Of a stretch of DNA of 64,000 nucleotides, positions 1 to 12,841 are shown in pieces. Source of the DNA: Artocarpus heterophyllus (lineage: Eukaryota > Streptophyta > Magnoliopsida > Rosales > Moraceae); assembly GCA_025403435.1 (NCBI GenBank), contig CM046335.1:12140587-12204586 (forward strand). Reading direction: 5' to 3'. Under the pieces are notes generated by a model. The model made no database searches. It was not told the origin of the DNA and saw nothing but the letters and a program-made list of their open reading frames with translations. Both the position numbers and the translations under genes were made by a program. How positions within the stretch are numbered: the stretch's first letter is position 1; the number at the start of each line of letters is the position of its first letter.

Positions 1-629
1 TTCTTTTTAACTTTATACAATCTAATTTCTATACTACTTAATTTTGTATAGTCCAATTTTTATGCTGCGTAACTTTAACTTTATGCAATATAGAAATTAT
101 ACTACTTAACTTAATTAGTATAATTTTTCATATTTTTCATACTGTATTTTTCTTAACATAATCCATAAGTTTTGCATATATAATGCACTAACAATGCTCA
201 GATGTCACATTTTATTTTTGCAATTCTTTTTATTTTCAGAGGCAAAGTAGATCATTATAAGCAAGAACCGAGACTTGCTTGTTTTAAAATTTTGTCTAAA
301 AATATATTTTCAAATATCTTGAACATATTAAAAATACAATTCTATTTAAGGGCTAAAGACACTTTGAATAGTTTTTAATTGTATAACTTAAAATCATATA
401 TTTTCAAATAATTTTGAGAATGTAATAAAAACAATCTGAAAATATGGCTACCAAATAATTTAAAAAATATTTAAGAATATCTTTTCACCAAATCGACTTT
501 AAAAAAAAACCTGAAGCATGATCAACCCATGTTCAAACACATAAAAATTAATATGCTCATATCATAGCCTGTAAGTTAATTAAACAAAACCATCAACAAA
601 ATCACATGTTAATAATCATGGTCACAAAT
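1..629. other. AT-rich intergenic sequence
   Basis: Very AT-rich sequence with short homopolymers and no open frame that resembles a protein. I see no gene, RNA or clear element end before the target duplication at 630-634. It could hold the remainder of the LTR fragment at 2827-3415, into which the 635-2821 element may have inserted, but I could not find a terminus. Confidence 0.5.
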
Positions 630-634
630 GCTTA

Positions 635-2821
635 TGTAACACCTTGAAATTAATTAAGTAGGATTAATGTGTAACATGACATATTAGTGTGTCTAAATGT
701 AATTTAAGCTTAGTTTAATTAATTGTAATGTTTTTCAATTTATTTCATCTTTATTATTTTAATTGTTATTTTGAAATTTTAAACAAAACAAATTGCCAAA
801 TTCTAAACAAGTCCTTTTTTGTTGAAAACTTGAACAACTTAATATTTACTCCAGAAAACCACAAGCAGTCCATGGTTTTCACAATCAGCTTCTCCCAGCT
901 CCTCTATTTATTTCCCTCTTCCCTCTCTTCTCTCTTCATCTCTCTCAGCTCTCTCTCTCCCTCTCACTCGCTGTCTCTCTCTCTTCCCTCCCAAAAATTT
1001 TTGATTCAAAATTTAGCACGAATCTTCGATTCCCAGCGAGATTAGAGGCATAGAGGCAAGATTGAATCTGTACAAACTTGATTTCAAGCTCAGATTCAAG
1101 GTTAGTGTAACTTTTTTTTCAAATTTTAAATTTTTTCTCCAAACTTTCAATTTCTTTAAAATGTTATAATCCAAGTTTTATGAGCTTAGGAAACCTTTAA
1201 TCTAGGTTAGCAGAACACAAACCCTCACGAATCTAAGCTTGATTTAGACGAAATCAAGCTTAATCAACTTTTTTCCTTTTTCTCTATTTTTGGATTTCTT
1301 TGAAATTTTCTATGTAAAACTTGTTTAAAGTTATTTAAATGTATCCTAGCATGTTTATCTATCATTTATGAATGCCTTGTATGCCTGGGAACTGAAAAAG
1401 CAGGTTGGAAATGAAGATTTGAGCTCGGAAAAGCCGACGCTCGAATATGAAAATTTTTAGATTTTTTCAGTTTGACAGGCCAATGTTGAGCATCGGTAGG
1501 CCGGACTCATGAGTTCGGCATGTTGGACTCATATGGCTGAAAGGCCGAACCTAGAAAAGTTCGACAGGTTGGTGTTGTACGACCGGTAGGCCAAACTGTG
1601 GAATTCGGCATGCCAGACCAAGAACTTCGGTAGGCTGACCAGGCTCCATAAAAAATGACCGTTTTTTACTCGTTTTTATTGTTTTAAACCTAGAATGAGA
1701 TTTTAACTTTATAGTATGATTTTAAGGATATAAAAGGCACATTAGGACACCATGAGATAACTTAGTAGCGTGGAATATCCTAAGCTAGATATTGATGAAC
1801 TTAGTTTATATTTAAGGTTGTTCATGGTTCCGTTGAGCTAACGTATAGCGGAGCAGGACTGTAGTGCTAAGTTACAGTGCCGGATATTGAGGTTGGATTT
1901 CTATCTCTTTTCTTTGGTAGCGAGGTTTTTACATAGTTTTGGCCTCAAAATGATTTCTTTTGAAATGTTTTCAATGAATGTTTGAAAAAGATTTTTATCA
2001 GTTGTTTTCATAAACTGTTAAATGAGATGACATTCATAATGAATTCAATAATGAACGTAAATGAATACACTTGGTAAAAGGAGATTATAATAACTATAGA
2101 GATGCATAGATGGACATGATGTCATACTCAAAGATCGGGTCGTGTAGAGTGCAACCTTGATGGCAAGTCCCGAAACCCAGTTAGGCCACTATGGTGGTAA
2201 TAACTATGGTTTGCCTAAGAAAAGATAACAAGATCTTTTCTGAAAGAACAATGAACTGTTTTGGATAATAATGATTTAGTTGAATTTATTTACTTAATTT
2301 CATTTTCTAAATATTTTCTTGAATGATAAATTTTATATTGAAATTAAATGTTTTTAAAACCTAGTCCTACTGAGCTTTTCGCTCACATTTTTCTTGTTTT
2401 AAAATTCTCCCCCCTTCTAGGTGGAATTCAGCTTAGGACCGATTGGGAGGCTATCGATCGGACTCGTGAGCAGTAGAAAATTTAGAATAAGTTATTTGTA
2501 TTATTTAATCAAGGCATGTAATATTTTAATTTTTATTTTGCTTACATTGGACTGTAGTTGTAATTTTAATTATTGTCGATACCATGTGTGTGCACAAGTT
2601 GTGGGTCTGATGGGGCCTAACTCGTATTCTTCTCTCTCTTTATTATTTTATTTTGTCTTATCTATTTTATTATTTCGATAAATGCTTTTAACAAGGGTTT
2701 TAAATTCATCATGTTTTTCATAATCACCTTAATTCTTAAATCGTCAAATTTTATTAACTAAAATTTGTTTAAATTAACTTAATTAATCCGTCATGTCACC
2801 TCTGAATTTCGGGGCATGACA
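635..2821 (+). mobile_element. Solo-LTR-like retrotransposon insertion with 5-bp TSD
   Basis: The segment begins TGTAACACC and ends GGGGCATGACA, the TG...CA boundaries of an LTR. It is flanked by an exact 5-bp direct repeat GCTTA at 630-634 and 2822-2826, the target-site duplication size typical of LTR retrotransposons. No gag or pol coding, primer-binding site or second LTR is visible, so at 2187 bp it reads as a solo LTR left by recombination, or a long non-coding LTR derivative. A CT-rich tract (about 890-990) and a palindromic TGAGC...GCTCA motif near 2369 recur in the same order at 33.3-35.4 kb, suggesting a related family there. The 105-residue frame at 728-1045 lies in the CT-rich tract and is probably not a gene. 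Confidence 0.75.
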
Positions 2822-2826
2822 GCTTA

Positions 2827-3415
2827 ATATACTTTTAAGCTATAACATGCATGCTTATAGTTTAACAAATTTTCAAATTGGACAATAAAATAAAATTGTA
2901 ATTTGGACGTCAAATTCAGAATGAAGAAAAGAGAAAAAAATCAGTTTTGGGTTTGACTTCTAAACTTAAATTCTTCAAGAGAAATTGAGTGTCCAAGGCT
3001 TGTTTCTTGTTGAATTTGGCTTGATGAAGATTTAGATTAAGTGAGATATGAATTTTCTAAGTTTGCAAGAATTTTTTTTTTTGCTTGAAAATTTAGAGAG
3101 TGAGAGAGAGAAAGTGACGAGAAGGAGAGGGTGAGTGTGAGGAAAAATGGGGTTTTCACATGAACTTTAGGGAGAATTTTGTAATGGTGATTTCGTAAAT
3201 AAAAAGATGAGCAGTGGTATGAGGGTAATTTAACAATTCTCTTTAAAACTAATATTTTAAACATATATGACAATAATTCTTAAATGCTTTATAAATTAAA
3301 AAAAATGATATAATGCGATTGAAGTAAATTATATATTGATGACAATTAAGTAAATTGACACACTAATTAAATCAAATTAACATGATTAATTTTGTTTAAG
3401 ATTCAGGGTGCTACA
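2827..3415 (-). mobile_element. LTR fragment related to the 635-2821 element, inverted
   Basis: Read on the minus strand from 3415, the sequence begins TGTAGCACCCTGAATC. It shares with the start of the 635-2821 element the AT-rich TTAGTGTGTC stretch and a CT-rich tract about 280 bp in (3090-3140 here). The GCTTA duplication at 2822-2826 abuts it. A simple reading is that the complete LTR-like element inserted into an older, inverted relative. I could not find the other end, so the nesting is inference. Confidence 0.4.
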
Positions 3416-3850
3416 TTTGGTCTTTTAAGTGAGGTATTCATAGATCATTGGATATGATCACTAATATGGCCGTTCTGGTAAAGGAGTCGAGCTCCCGCTC
3501 AGCCAAGGATCCGGTGTGGCCGAGCTCCAATTCGGGCTCGAAGTGGTCGAGCTCTTTTAGGTCCTTGAGGAGTAGAACTCTTTTCTAGAGTTGGAGAAGC
3601 AGACAGTAAGCCTATAAATAAGCGGAGCACATGCGATCAAAGTTAACTCACTTTAATGCTTATTTCTTATGTGGCAAAAATACCACACGTCATATTCAAT
3701 CCAACTAAATTATGACATTAATGCGTTTGTGTGACAATGACATTGCCATTAGGATATTGTCATCAGTTTATACTTCTTAGATATTTTTTTCTTTTTATTT
3801 TTGTTGTTTTTAGTTCATTTTTGAATGGTAATGAACGACATTGCCATCAC

Positions 3851-3854
<4 letters not shown>

Positions 3855-3909
<55 letters not shown>
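3855..3909. repeat. (AT)n microsatellite
   Basis: About 27 uninterrupted AT dinucleotides. It gives spurious Ile-Tyr codons in the frame at 3731-4006, which I do not regard as a gene. Confidence 0.95.
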
Positions 3910-3911
<2 letters not shown>

Positions 3912-5339
3912 TTTGTAAAGAATTATGGAAATTGAAGAGCAACGATCCTTTGGGGCATCAACTCGACATGATTCACCGAATTGTTGAGTGGGCACAAGAA
4001 AGTTAGTGAACAGCACGACACTAAATCTTGGAGGTAGACATGTCAAAGCAAAGCATTGAGTAATCTTTCCACATAACTGCGTTATTGATCTAGCAAGGCA
4101 AAGTGACGATGACATGCTGAGCTTTGAACTCGTGTGACAAGGGTTCCAAGAAGTAAGAGACCCAGAACTAACTGCAGAGCCAGGAATTTTTTTCAACGGA
4201 CAAGAATTCAATCAATATTTTTAGCCAAAATTACAAAATAATGACTTTTTACCGTCATCTATCTATTGTATCTTTGATTTCGATGATTTTGTTTTAATTG
4301 AAATAATATTGTCAATAGGTTTAATAAGTTTAGAGTCCAATAAAATTGTAAATTTTATGTAGGATCATAGTTGATTTTTGATTTATATGAGATTTTAAGT
4401 TTGAAACATGTGTAAAATCAAAATTTATGATATACATTTACAGCATAAGCATCTTGGTTATATTCGTATTTCACACAAAAACTCCAAGATTTCTTTTACC
4501 CTGCTCTTAAACTCTAGCAACATTCTAATGGTCAACATCAACTTCTTTTCTATTCTTAACTTTATTCGATATTGCGGACCTACTTTTTTTAAGTCCTTGG
4601 ATATGGAACTCCAAAGGGTGTTAAAATAAAACAGGAAAAACAAACCTAAGTGTGGGGGGGAATTCTGTGAGCAAACAATCTAAAAATCAAAATGAGAAGA
4701 AAAAAAAAATCAACGGAGAAGAAACAATTGACTTACCTAAAATATAAAATAAAATACCTTTTCAAAAAAGAATTTATAAAAAAAAAAAAAAAACAAAATT
4801 AGCTATCACTATAAGTCTGTAAGGATAAACGAAATGCTTCCTTCTTTTTTTAAATGTAGTAACTTATTCGGCTGTGTCGTGTAATTTTAAAACATTATTG
4901 TTTTATAAATAGACGTAAAGAAGGCCTTGTGAGAAATTGGAAACTCTTTTTTTTTTTTAATTTTTTTCCCCTTTAACAAGGAAGTTGGAAACTTCCTCTG
5001 TCAACTGACTTTAAATTGTCATTTAGGATAAATAAAAATAAAACAAAAAATTGTAAGAGAACTGGTGGAGTATTCTTCTTCTTCTCTTTCCTTCTAAGCT
5101 AAGAAATCTTAGATTTAGGTAAGACTACATTTTTTCCCCATAATACAATTATTCATTTTTCAATTACAAAAAAAAAATCTAAATCAATCATATTTTAGAT
5201 CAGTTCTACTCACAGCTTGCATACAGCTCTCCCCAACGTCAATAATAATGTATAATAATAATAGAAAAGTTAAAATCCTAATAATTTAGAATATTTTAAT
5301 CACAATGCCATTTGCATGCCTATTAAAAAACTTTTTTTT

Positions 5340-5545
5340 TCTTGACGAGGCTACAGCCCAGTGAGAGGACTGGGTGGCGCCCACCCCAGTGAGCTGCTCC
5401 CGGTCAGGACATATAGAACCGTCCTATTTTTTCGGTTTCCTTCGGCTGTAGCACACATTCGAACAACTACGACACCCCAACAGCCAGACTGCCAGAGTCC
5501 TAAGCCAACAATTTTTTTCAGTGGCCAAAAAAAAAAAAACAAAGC
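5340..5545 (+). repeat. GC-rich foldback segment ending in poly(A), possible SINE-like repeat
   Basis: A sharp GC-rich island in AT-rich sequence. Around 5370-5391 it forms a hairpin (ACTGGGTGG against CCACCCCAGT), and an ATTCGAAC box lies near 5457. The island ends in a 12-base A run at 5528. A tRNA-derived SINE would show a box-B-like TTCGA and an A tail, but I cannot identify box A or target duplications, so the class is open. Confidence 0.3.
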
Positions 5546-7936
5546 CAGCATTTTTTTCTATATAATATGAAAGCCGACATTTTTCAAACACTAGTATATG
5601 TGCTTTAGAAGATTTTCCGAATTTTAATATTACTATTATTTTTAACTGAAAATAAAAATACTTAATTAGTGTGTATTTTGTATCAAAGAGAAAAAAAATA
5701 AGGGATGATTTTATTACCCTTTTATTAATGTGTTTACTTACAAAAAAGAAGAAGAGAGTTTTATAGATTCCACATAATATAAAAAATGAAAGAAGATAAT
5801 ACCAATCCTCACATCTTCTTTACTATTGATTCCCTATCAAAGAATGAATGCTAAATTTACATAAATGTTCAAACTCAAATCTTATTATTTGATGGTTATT
5901 TGATTATGTAAAAAGGATATTTCAATAATTATATTGAATAAGATCTTTATTTTTAAGTAAACGCTAGAAAAGTAAGTGAACATGGAAAGAGAATAAGATT
6001 ATTTATCACTGGTCTATTACATTATCAATATAGATAGATAAACATTAAAAAGAGAATGAATAATTTAAATCCTATTACTTTACTTTTTTTGTAATCCCAT
6101 TACGTTTTCCATTACATTCTTGCCCTTAATTCCAAGCCAAAAAAGAGAAAAAAGGGAAACCGATTTCCTCCTTTGCAGAAGAAGAGATTGTATTTTTCGT
6201 GATCTATTATTAGAGGCAAGAAACTTGTGAGTGTGAAATATGTGCATAAATTTAGTTCTAAGTGGCATCTGTATTTCCTCGTTATAAAAAATTTAAACTA
6301 CTACATTAAATAAATAAATAAACAGCCAGAGAGAGAGATATTTTTGCGTTTTTTCTTTTCGGTGGGCAAAAATTTGTTAAGAGTTAGATTAAGATGGGAA
6401 AGAAGAAGGATAAAAGAAGAAAAATGAGTTTGGGGGTGGTTTATGTGATGGACATAAGTGATTTTAACCTTACTTAATTTGTGAGCATCAAACAAAGGCG
6501 TGGACTAAAAATAGTAAGTTTACTATAATAAGTTCACCATGGCGCTGATTAAAAAAAAAAAATCCTTTGGCCCTTGACTGAGTAATATTTATATTTACTC
6601 TTTGTAATTTGTAGGATTTGTCACGCTTTGTGGTTTTCTGTAATGTTTCACATATGATGCAAAAATGACAGAGTTATGTTGATTTATGCATTGGATATGG
6701 TCACGAAATAGGTGCAAGGAAAAGGAAAAATTCAAACTATAACAGAGAACGAGATACATTTCATCCCAAAGTAACCCCATTTTTATAAAAAAGGGGAAAA
6801 AAACGTCCCTCTCACGTTTTTTGTCTTTTTTAATTCTAAGCACTCAAGAAAGTTTTACGACCTGTAATAATCACAAATACATGTCTTTTCTATTATAGTT
6901 TGAATTACACCGCATAATTTTAAGTTTCTCCATGTCTTTACTATTATAAAAACTACAAAAATATCAATTGTATTTGAACAACTTATTTTAATTTTATCCA
7001 TCATGTATTTGTGGACAAAAAAATTAGTCGAAAATGCACAGATACTCGTAAGTAATTGAAATTTAATTATAGACCATTTTTTTTCTCGAGGAAAGTTATT
7101 GAAAAAAAAAAAGGCAAACATTTAAAACATAAAATATTTATCATTTTGTTTAAGATTTTATGTGTTCTCTAAAGTTTTTTTTATTATGTCCTTCAAATGT
7201 TCAAAATATTATTTTTATAAACTATCTAAGTATACTTGTGTTTTTTATTTTTTTACAAGGAGATAAGGGATAAAATTAGAATAATTTTTTCAAATTATAT
7301 TTTTGTAGCTTTTAAAAACAATAAAATATATTAAGAAAAACATAAAACTAGAAAAAAATACTTACATGATTAACCTGTTAAAAAAAAAAAAAAAAACCTA
7401 ACAACTCATTAAACCGGCTCAAGCCAGATAGAAACGACAAATTCAGCTAAGAAGTTGGGTTGACCCACCCATTGGTGGGGAATGTTGTTTTCGGCAGGGG
7501 AGCTCGGGATCGTTAGTTCTTAGGCTAACTCAATATAAACCTGACCCCCATAATAAAAATAGTATTTTTATTTTTTTGACATAGATTTAAAACATAAAAT
7601 GTGTGTTTTTTTTTTTGTTAGAAACATAAAATGTCTTTATAATCTGATATAAAAACCTTTTATCTTATACATTTTAAAACATAAAATGTGCAACATGCTA
7701 TTTGATTTATTTCTTTCTTTACTAGTTTTTGGTAATTTATCATCTTGTATTACTCTTTTTTTTTGGTGGAATAAAAATTATATCGTTGATTTTTTTATAT
7801 CGGTTGATGACTTATGAGATTATGTTGGAATTTTTTGTGGTTAATATGTGATGAATTTTTTAGTTTTTTTCCCTTGTAATTTTTATTTGAAGTTGAATTT
7901 TTAGTTTTAATGTTATTTGTTTCTTTATGTTTAGGT

Positions 7937-8113
7937 TGATTGATAGGGTGTTTAAAAAGGTAGTTGGAATCGTTGGTTAGAACTGTTTTTATACTGTAGT
8001 ATGTGAAAGTTTTACACTGTAGCGACTTTTTTTTAATCGTTACCATAACATGTAAAAGCTTTACACTATTTATAACTGAGAAAGTGATACAGACCACGAC
8101 TGTCAAACACCCT
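7937..8113. mobile_element. MITE-like element with GGGTGTTT/AAACACCC ends
   Basis: Ends GGGTGTTTAAA (from about 7946) and TCAAACACCC (to about 8112) form short terminal inverted repeats. The core holds the inverted pair ACTGTAGTATGTGAAAG / CATGTAAAAGCTTTACAC. The same core recurs at about 11.0, 15.25, 36.65 and 39.64/40.24 kb, so this is a dispersed non-autonomous family. No target duplication was found here. Confidence 0.5.
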
Positions 8114-8476
8114 TCGAGTATCTTTAATTTTAGGGGCAATAAAAAGAAATAGCATAATTTGAGGTATTATGAGAAATTAATAGTATAGTCTTAAATAGGT
8201 GTAAGTAAATACCATAATATTCAAAGAATCATAATTATAATGCTCAAAAATACTCAAATTACCCTTATCCTCTTCCCCGCCCCCCTTCCCTCCTCAAGTA
8301 TGCATGCCTTCTCTATTATGATCATTGCTCGATCAACACCACCACGAAAATGTGGGATCGAGAGGATCATCACGGAGCCGAGGACAGCAATGTCGATGAA
8401 AGATCTTCGTTGTCGAGATCGTGAGTGGATTCATGAGGAACAAAAATGAACTCTTGAAAAACAAAGGAGCTTAAAA

Positions 8477-8872
8477 TATGTTTGGTAGGAGAGAGATGGA
8501 GGGAGGGAGAAAAGTCAAGGGAGAGAGATGAAAGAAGAGGTCGTATCCTTTATTTGGTTGGAGGGAGGGAAGAGCTGGAGGGACATGCTCTCTCTCGACC
8601 CATCAAATTGGATCCTTCCACTAATAAAAGGATCCAAACAATCTCTTCATATCAAGTTTTAAAAAAATTACCTTACCTTCTAAAAAAATTATTAAAAAAA
8701 TATATTAATGTACTATATAGTAATTTAATAAATAACTATCGTTATTCTACCAACTCTTTTTTTATCTTATCAAACAACACAAATGATTATTACAATAATC
8801 TCTATCATTCATATTATTCATCCCTTTAACTGTCTCTATCCTTCATACTTGTCATTTTTCCTATCAAACGGA
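8477..8872. mobile_element. Possible MITE with GTTTGGTAGGA ends
   Basis: The left end TATGTTTGGTAGGAG and the right end TTCCTATCAAACGGAG are inverted relative to each other, with roughly 10 matching positions. The interior is purine-rich then AT-rich. The 115-residue frame at 8482-8829 lies wholly inside and is low-complexity, so I treat it as spurious. No target duplication was found. Confidence 0.35.
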
Positions 8873-10970
8873 GTGTTAGTTATGATCTCTTCCGTGACAA
8901 CGGCTTAACAATATGCTTATGAGAAGACAAAGATTGTCGATAAAAAAGCCGATCCTTGCGATCTCCACGGACCAGAGGCGTGCGATTTCCTTTCACGAGC
9001 AACTTAAGTGGACATTGACGTGAACGGTGGCATATGAGCTTGGCCGAAGATGGAAAAGCAGGACGACATATAAAGAGACCTTAGAGTAAAGAGAAAATGA
9101 GCAGTAGAGACAAGGGACACTCCAAAAAGGTAAAATTGGAAAAGTGAAAACGTAAAATTAGTTTAAAATATAATTTATCTTCATCATTTTAAAATATGTA
9201 CTTGCTTTAAATGGTTTAATAAAAAAAAAGACCCATGCAGTACAATTTCTTCAAATTTGTAAATCAACGTAGGTGAAAAAACCTAAAAAAACCCACATAA
9301 TCCACTCGTTATTCAGCCCTAATCAAGTGTAATGTTGAAGCTGAGATAAATCATAAGCCTATCTGAAATCGGTGAGCACACATTGTTTTTGAAGGCATAT
9401 TTACCGAACCGTATAGGAATATAAAAGAATGAGTTATGGACTGGAAATTTAAGTAATAATAATAGGAATCATTCATTCTCTGTGTAGTATTTATTTTTCT
9501 ATTTGATGGTGTAATGAGAAACAATTTTATTTTCTTTCTAGAGTTTATTTACTTAAAAATGGAGATATAATTCAATAGAATTAATAAAATATCTTTTTAC
9601 ATAACTAATAATCATTAAATAATAACATTTGAATTTAAACATCTATATAAATATGACATTCATTTTTTTTTATAGAAATCAATACTAACTGATATGAATA
9701 GATTGGTATTTTTTTTTCAATCTTTATATTGTATGGGTCTATAAAAATTATTATTGATTCTATAAATAAATAAATTTTAAAAAAAAGAAAGAAAATAATT
9801 TTTCACTTTCTATTTCCCTTCATACAAACTAAGTCAATCATGATGAGCAAAATAATGTCGTCTTTTACAACTTGTTAGGTAAATGATGTCTTGAAGCAAA
9901 TTTAATCTCGTTTTCCCAAGTTCTTTGTATTGGCAGGGGTTGAGGATAGCTTTAAATACGTAACATTAATAAAGAAATTATATGAGAGTTGACTCAGACA
10001 GAACCCAAAACCAAATGTAGGTCATGGTCTCGTGCCGCGTGAAAAGGGGCCCCGCAGTTAATACACAATCATGATGTCAAAGGCCGTTGAGTTGTTCTGG
10101 TCAGTGGAAGTCCACGTGTGATCCACCTGATCAATCATGAATTTGAGTTGTTCTGGTCAGAATTTGAATTGCACCATCGACTTATGTGCACAATGTTTTG
10201 CTTTTGTTTTTGAATTTTTGCTTGAGTACACGAATACTGAATTCTTTTTGCACTGAGACAAGAAAAAAACTTGGTACAAAAAAAAAAGACAATAAATTTT
10301 CTTAAAGTGTTATTTTAATATACATCCTAGATTTTCAAAAAAAATAAAAAATAACAGTTTTTTAAAAGGATCGATAATTGACCAATTAAGTTAATGGTTA
10401 ATTTCTAATCAACAGATATAATAAGTATTCACCTGATGTGAGTTAATGATTTGCCAACCAATCTCTAATCAATAACACATTAAAAAATGCACTAAAAACT
10501 ACAAAATATAGTTTCAACGTAATTTTATTACAGTATTTTTTACTCACAAAATTTAAATTAAAAGTTGATCATAACTAATTTTTTAGATAAGCATAAAATA
10601 AAAATAGAGTCATAACTATAATATTCGGCTATCACTAAAGTCGTAATTATCCAAGAAAATAAAAAAAAACTAATAATATCATAATTGATTTCTCATGCCC
10701 AGGTCTACATGAAAAAATGTTGGTGTCCATTTTTCTTTCGAGGATATAAATACGCTGTTGGGTATGATTCACGTAATGACCCAACTGTGTGGCCTTTAAT
10801 TGAACCAATTTCTCTGACTTGGAAAAGAAAAGGAGAGCTGATTGGTCTTGCCACCCTTTCTGAATTCTTGCTTCGAAAACTTTCATAACGGTCATGGTCA
10901 TGGTCATTGCCAAAGAAAAAAAAAAAAAAAAAACCTAACAATCAATCTCCAATTTTTAAAATACATAACT
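8873..10970. other. Intergenic, no gene seen
   Basis: AT-rich sequence with no frame or RNA I can support. A stretch at 10,020-10,160 repeats GAGTTGTTCTGGTCAG twice about 55 bp apart (around 10,090 and 10,146). Overlapping frames near 10,647-10,941 on both strands are short and mutually exclusive, and I do not call them. Confidence 0.5.
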
Positions 10971-11136
10971 GATTGTTGTTTGGCGTAACCGTTAAAACCA
11001 CTTATTAAAACTGTAAATATTATAGTATATGAAAGTTTTATATTGTAATAACTTGTTATTTTTATTATAATATATAAAAATTTTATACTATTTCTAACTA
11101 AAAATTGATTAAAACCAATTAATACCAAACAGCCAT
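10971..11136. mobile_element. MITE-like foldback copy (CCAAACA ends)
   Basis: Left GTTGTTTGGCGTAACCGTTA and right TTAATACCAAACAGCC form inverted ends. Between them GTTAAAACCA...TTAAAACCAA and the ATAGTATATGAAAG / ATATATAAAAATTT core belong to the same family as the copy at 7.95 kb. The whole element folds back on itself. No intact target duplication was identified. Confidence 0.45.
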
Positions 11137-12690
11137 TTAGTTTTTATAAGATCTTTGGAGTCATAAAGATACACGACACAGAAAATATATTCTTGTTACC
11201 TTACCGCCTTTTAAAAAGATAAAAAAAAATACCGTAAAAGTCTCATTATCTTGTTTTTCACGATTTTTTTTTTTTTTTCCTTAGCCGAAGTCTCAGATTC
11301 AAATCTCGAAAATTTTGGGTAAGAAATTATCTTCCCGTTTGGAGAGCACATGCATCGGACACGGAATTGCCAAAAACTTGCCGTGCGTTTCCAACAAACC
11401 CAATCTCTTTTTCAGTTTTCCTTGCTATATTCTCCATTAAATAATAATTTAACCAGCGTCGCTTGACTGCCGCGGTTTTCGTCTCCACCAAGAGAGAGGA
11501 GGGAAAACCCGTCTGCGTTGTGAACTTTAATTTTGCCATCGAACTGTCCAACCATTCTACGACACGTCATCACCTCGTTTAAGCCAAGAAACGTTTTGAC
11601 GTTTTGGCTTAATAAGGAGATTTCTCTGCATCGATATGGAAGATATATATTTTTCAATTGTAAGAAGTAGAGTCTTGTCAGTGGGATCTCTTAGAGATAG
11701 GTATATATATATTTTATAAAACCCTAAACTTTTATATTTAGCAAGTCACTCACATTTTTTTAAATTAAGGCATTTAGTAGTTTAATCATATATATATCAT
11801 ATAATTATCTTTAAAAACATATCTTCAATGAAAAAACAAAATATTATAGCTTTCAAGAATTTAATAGTAATTTCAAGTTACCGTTATAAAACTTTGTTGT
11901 AAAAGTTATTGACATTGACTAAATTTGTAAAAGTAACTAAAAACTCATTAGAAATATTAAACACTAAAATATCCTATTATATATAATCTTAGAAATTTTT
12001 TCGATGAAGAAAACAATTTTACTCTAGTGGTTGAGCAGTTATTTTAGATATTGAATTAGAATTTTAATAGTCAAATCTGTCACTGTTCATGTTAAAAATT
12101 TACGACGCGTAATATATAACTACTTATAGTCGTATATCAGATGATTAAAAATTTATAATCTAATGACTAAAACATTCATGCAGTCATCCTCTACTTATAG
12201 TGTAAAAATACCTTATCCATCATAAAAATTGCCATAATCTTACTAGGAATGGTGGAGGAATTCTTATACTGTACTTTAAGAAAAAGAGCTCTTATAAGAC
12301 ATGCATTTTTATCTTATCAATAAATAATTTACTTGAAACATGGGATTAATTTTTCAACCTTTAATACGTGAGTATCCATACTCACATATTAAAAATTTAC
12401 AACATACTATGGTGACAAAACAGAACTGTTTCTAATTATTGACTATATCATTAAAGAGTAAATTCCAACAGTATAACTGCCGATGTGATAAAAATGAGAC
12501 AAACAATTAGACAAAAAGATTTTAAGATTTTTTCCAACAAAAAGATTTTTCTTTTTTTGTTTCCTCGAAAAAGATAGGTTCTTTTGTTTTTCTCAGGGCA
12601 GATAAGTCTATACGAACAAACAATTAGACAAACCTCCCTCGGTAGTGACTCCTAATCTGCAGCAACCATCTCCTTTTTTTTTTTTTTTTC
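11137..12690. other. Intergenic region upstream of the CYSTM gene
   Basis: No coding region seen. A telobox-like AAACCCTAAA occurs near 11,719 and a GC-richer patch lies at 11,330-11,600. The frames on the minus strand there (11,327-11,657) overlap each other and resemble no family I know. The proximal promoter of the CYSTM gene should lie in the last few hundred bases. Confidence 0.45.
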
Positions 12691-12841
12691 GTCTGCCAAT
12701 ATAATAATAGCGCACCCTCTTCCTCCCTTCTGTCTCTTTCTCTCCTCTCTCTCTCCCTATCTCTCCCCTTTACCTAAAAATCTACTGAGAAACCAACCAC
12801 CCCCACATCAGAAAATCAAAAAAAGCAGAAGAAGGGCAAGA
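12691..12841 (+). promoter_or_regulatory. Putative core promoter and CT-rich 5' leader of the CYSTM gene
   Basis: A CCAAT (12,696-12,700) runs into TATAATAATA (12,700-12,709), and a CT-rich tract follows at about 12,718-12,770, a common plant 5' leader composition. The ATG at 12,842 is preceded by an A-rich leader. Assignment rests on spacing and composition only. Confidence 0.35.

Larger units (their letters stand above)
3416..7936. other. Intergenic, no gene seen; simple repeats and repeat debris
   Basis: About 4.5 kb without a credible gene. A GC-richer patch at 3480-3640 with repeated GAGCTC and a TATAAATA at about 3614 looks like a retrotransposon promoter remnant. A long (AT)n tract lies at 3855-3909 and a GC-rich foldback at 5340-5545 (listed separately). 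The rest is AT-rich with many A and T runs; frames here are short and of low complexity. Confidence 0.5.

Noticed and set aside
728..1045. 105-codon plus-strand frame
   Set aside because: It sits in the CT-rich tract of an LTR bounded by a target duplication; its composition reflects the tract.
3731..4006. 91-codon frame containing repeated Ile-Tyr
   Set aside because: The core is the (AT)n microsatellite; flanking codons show no domain.
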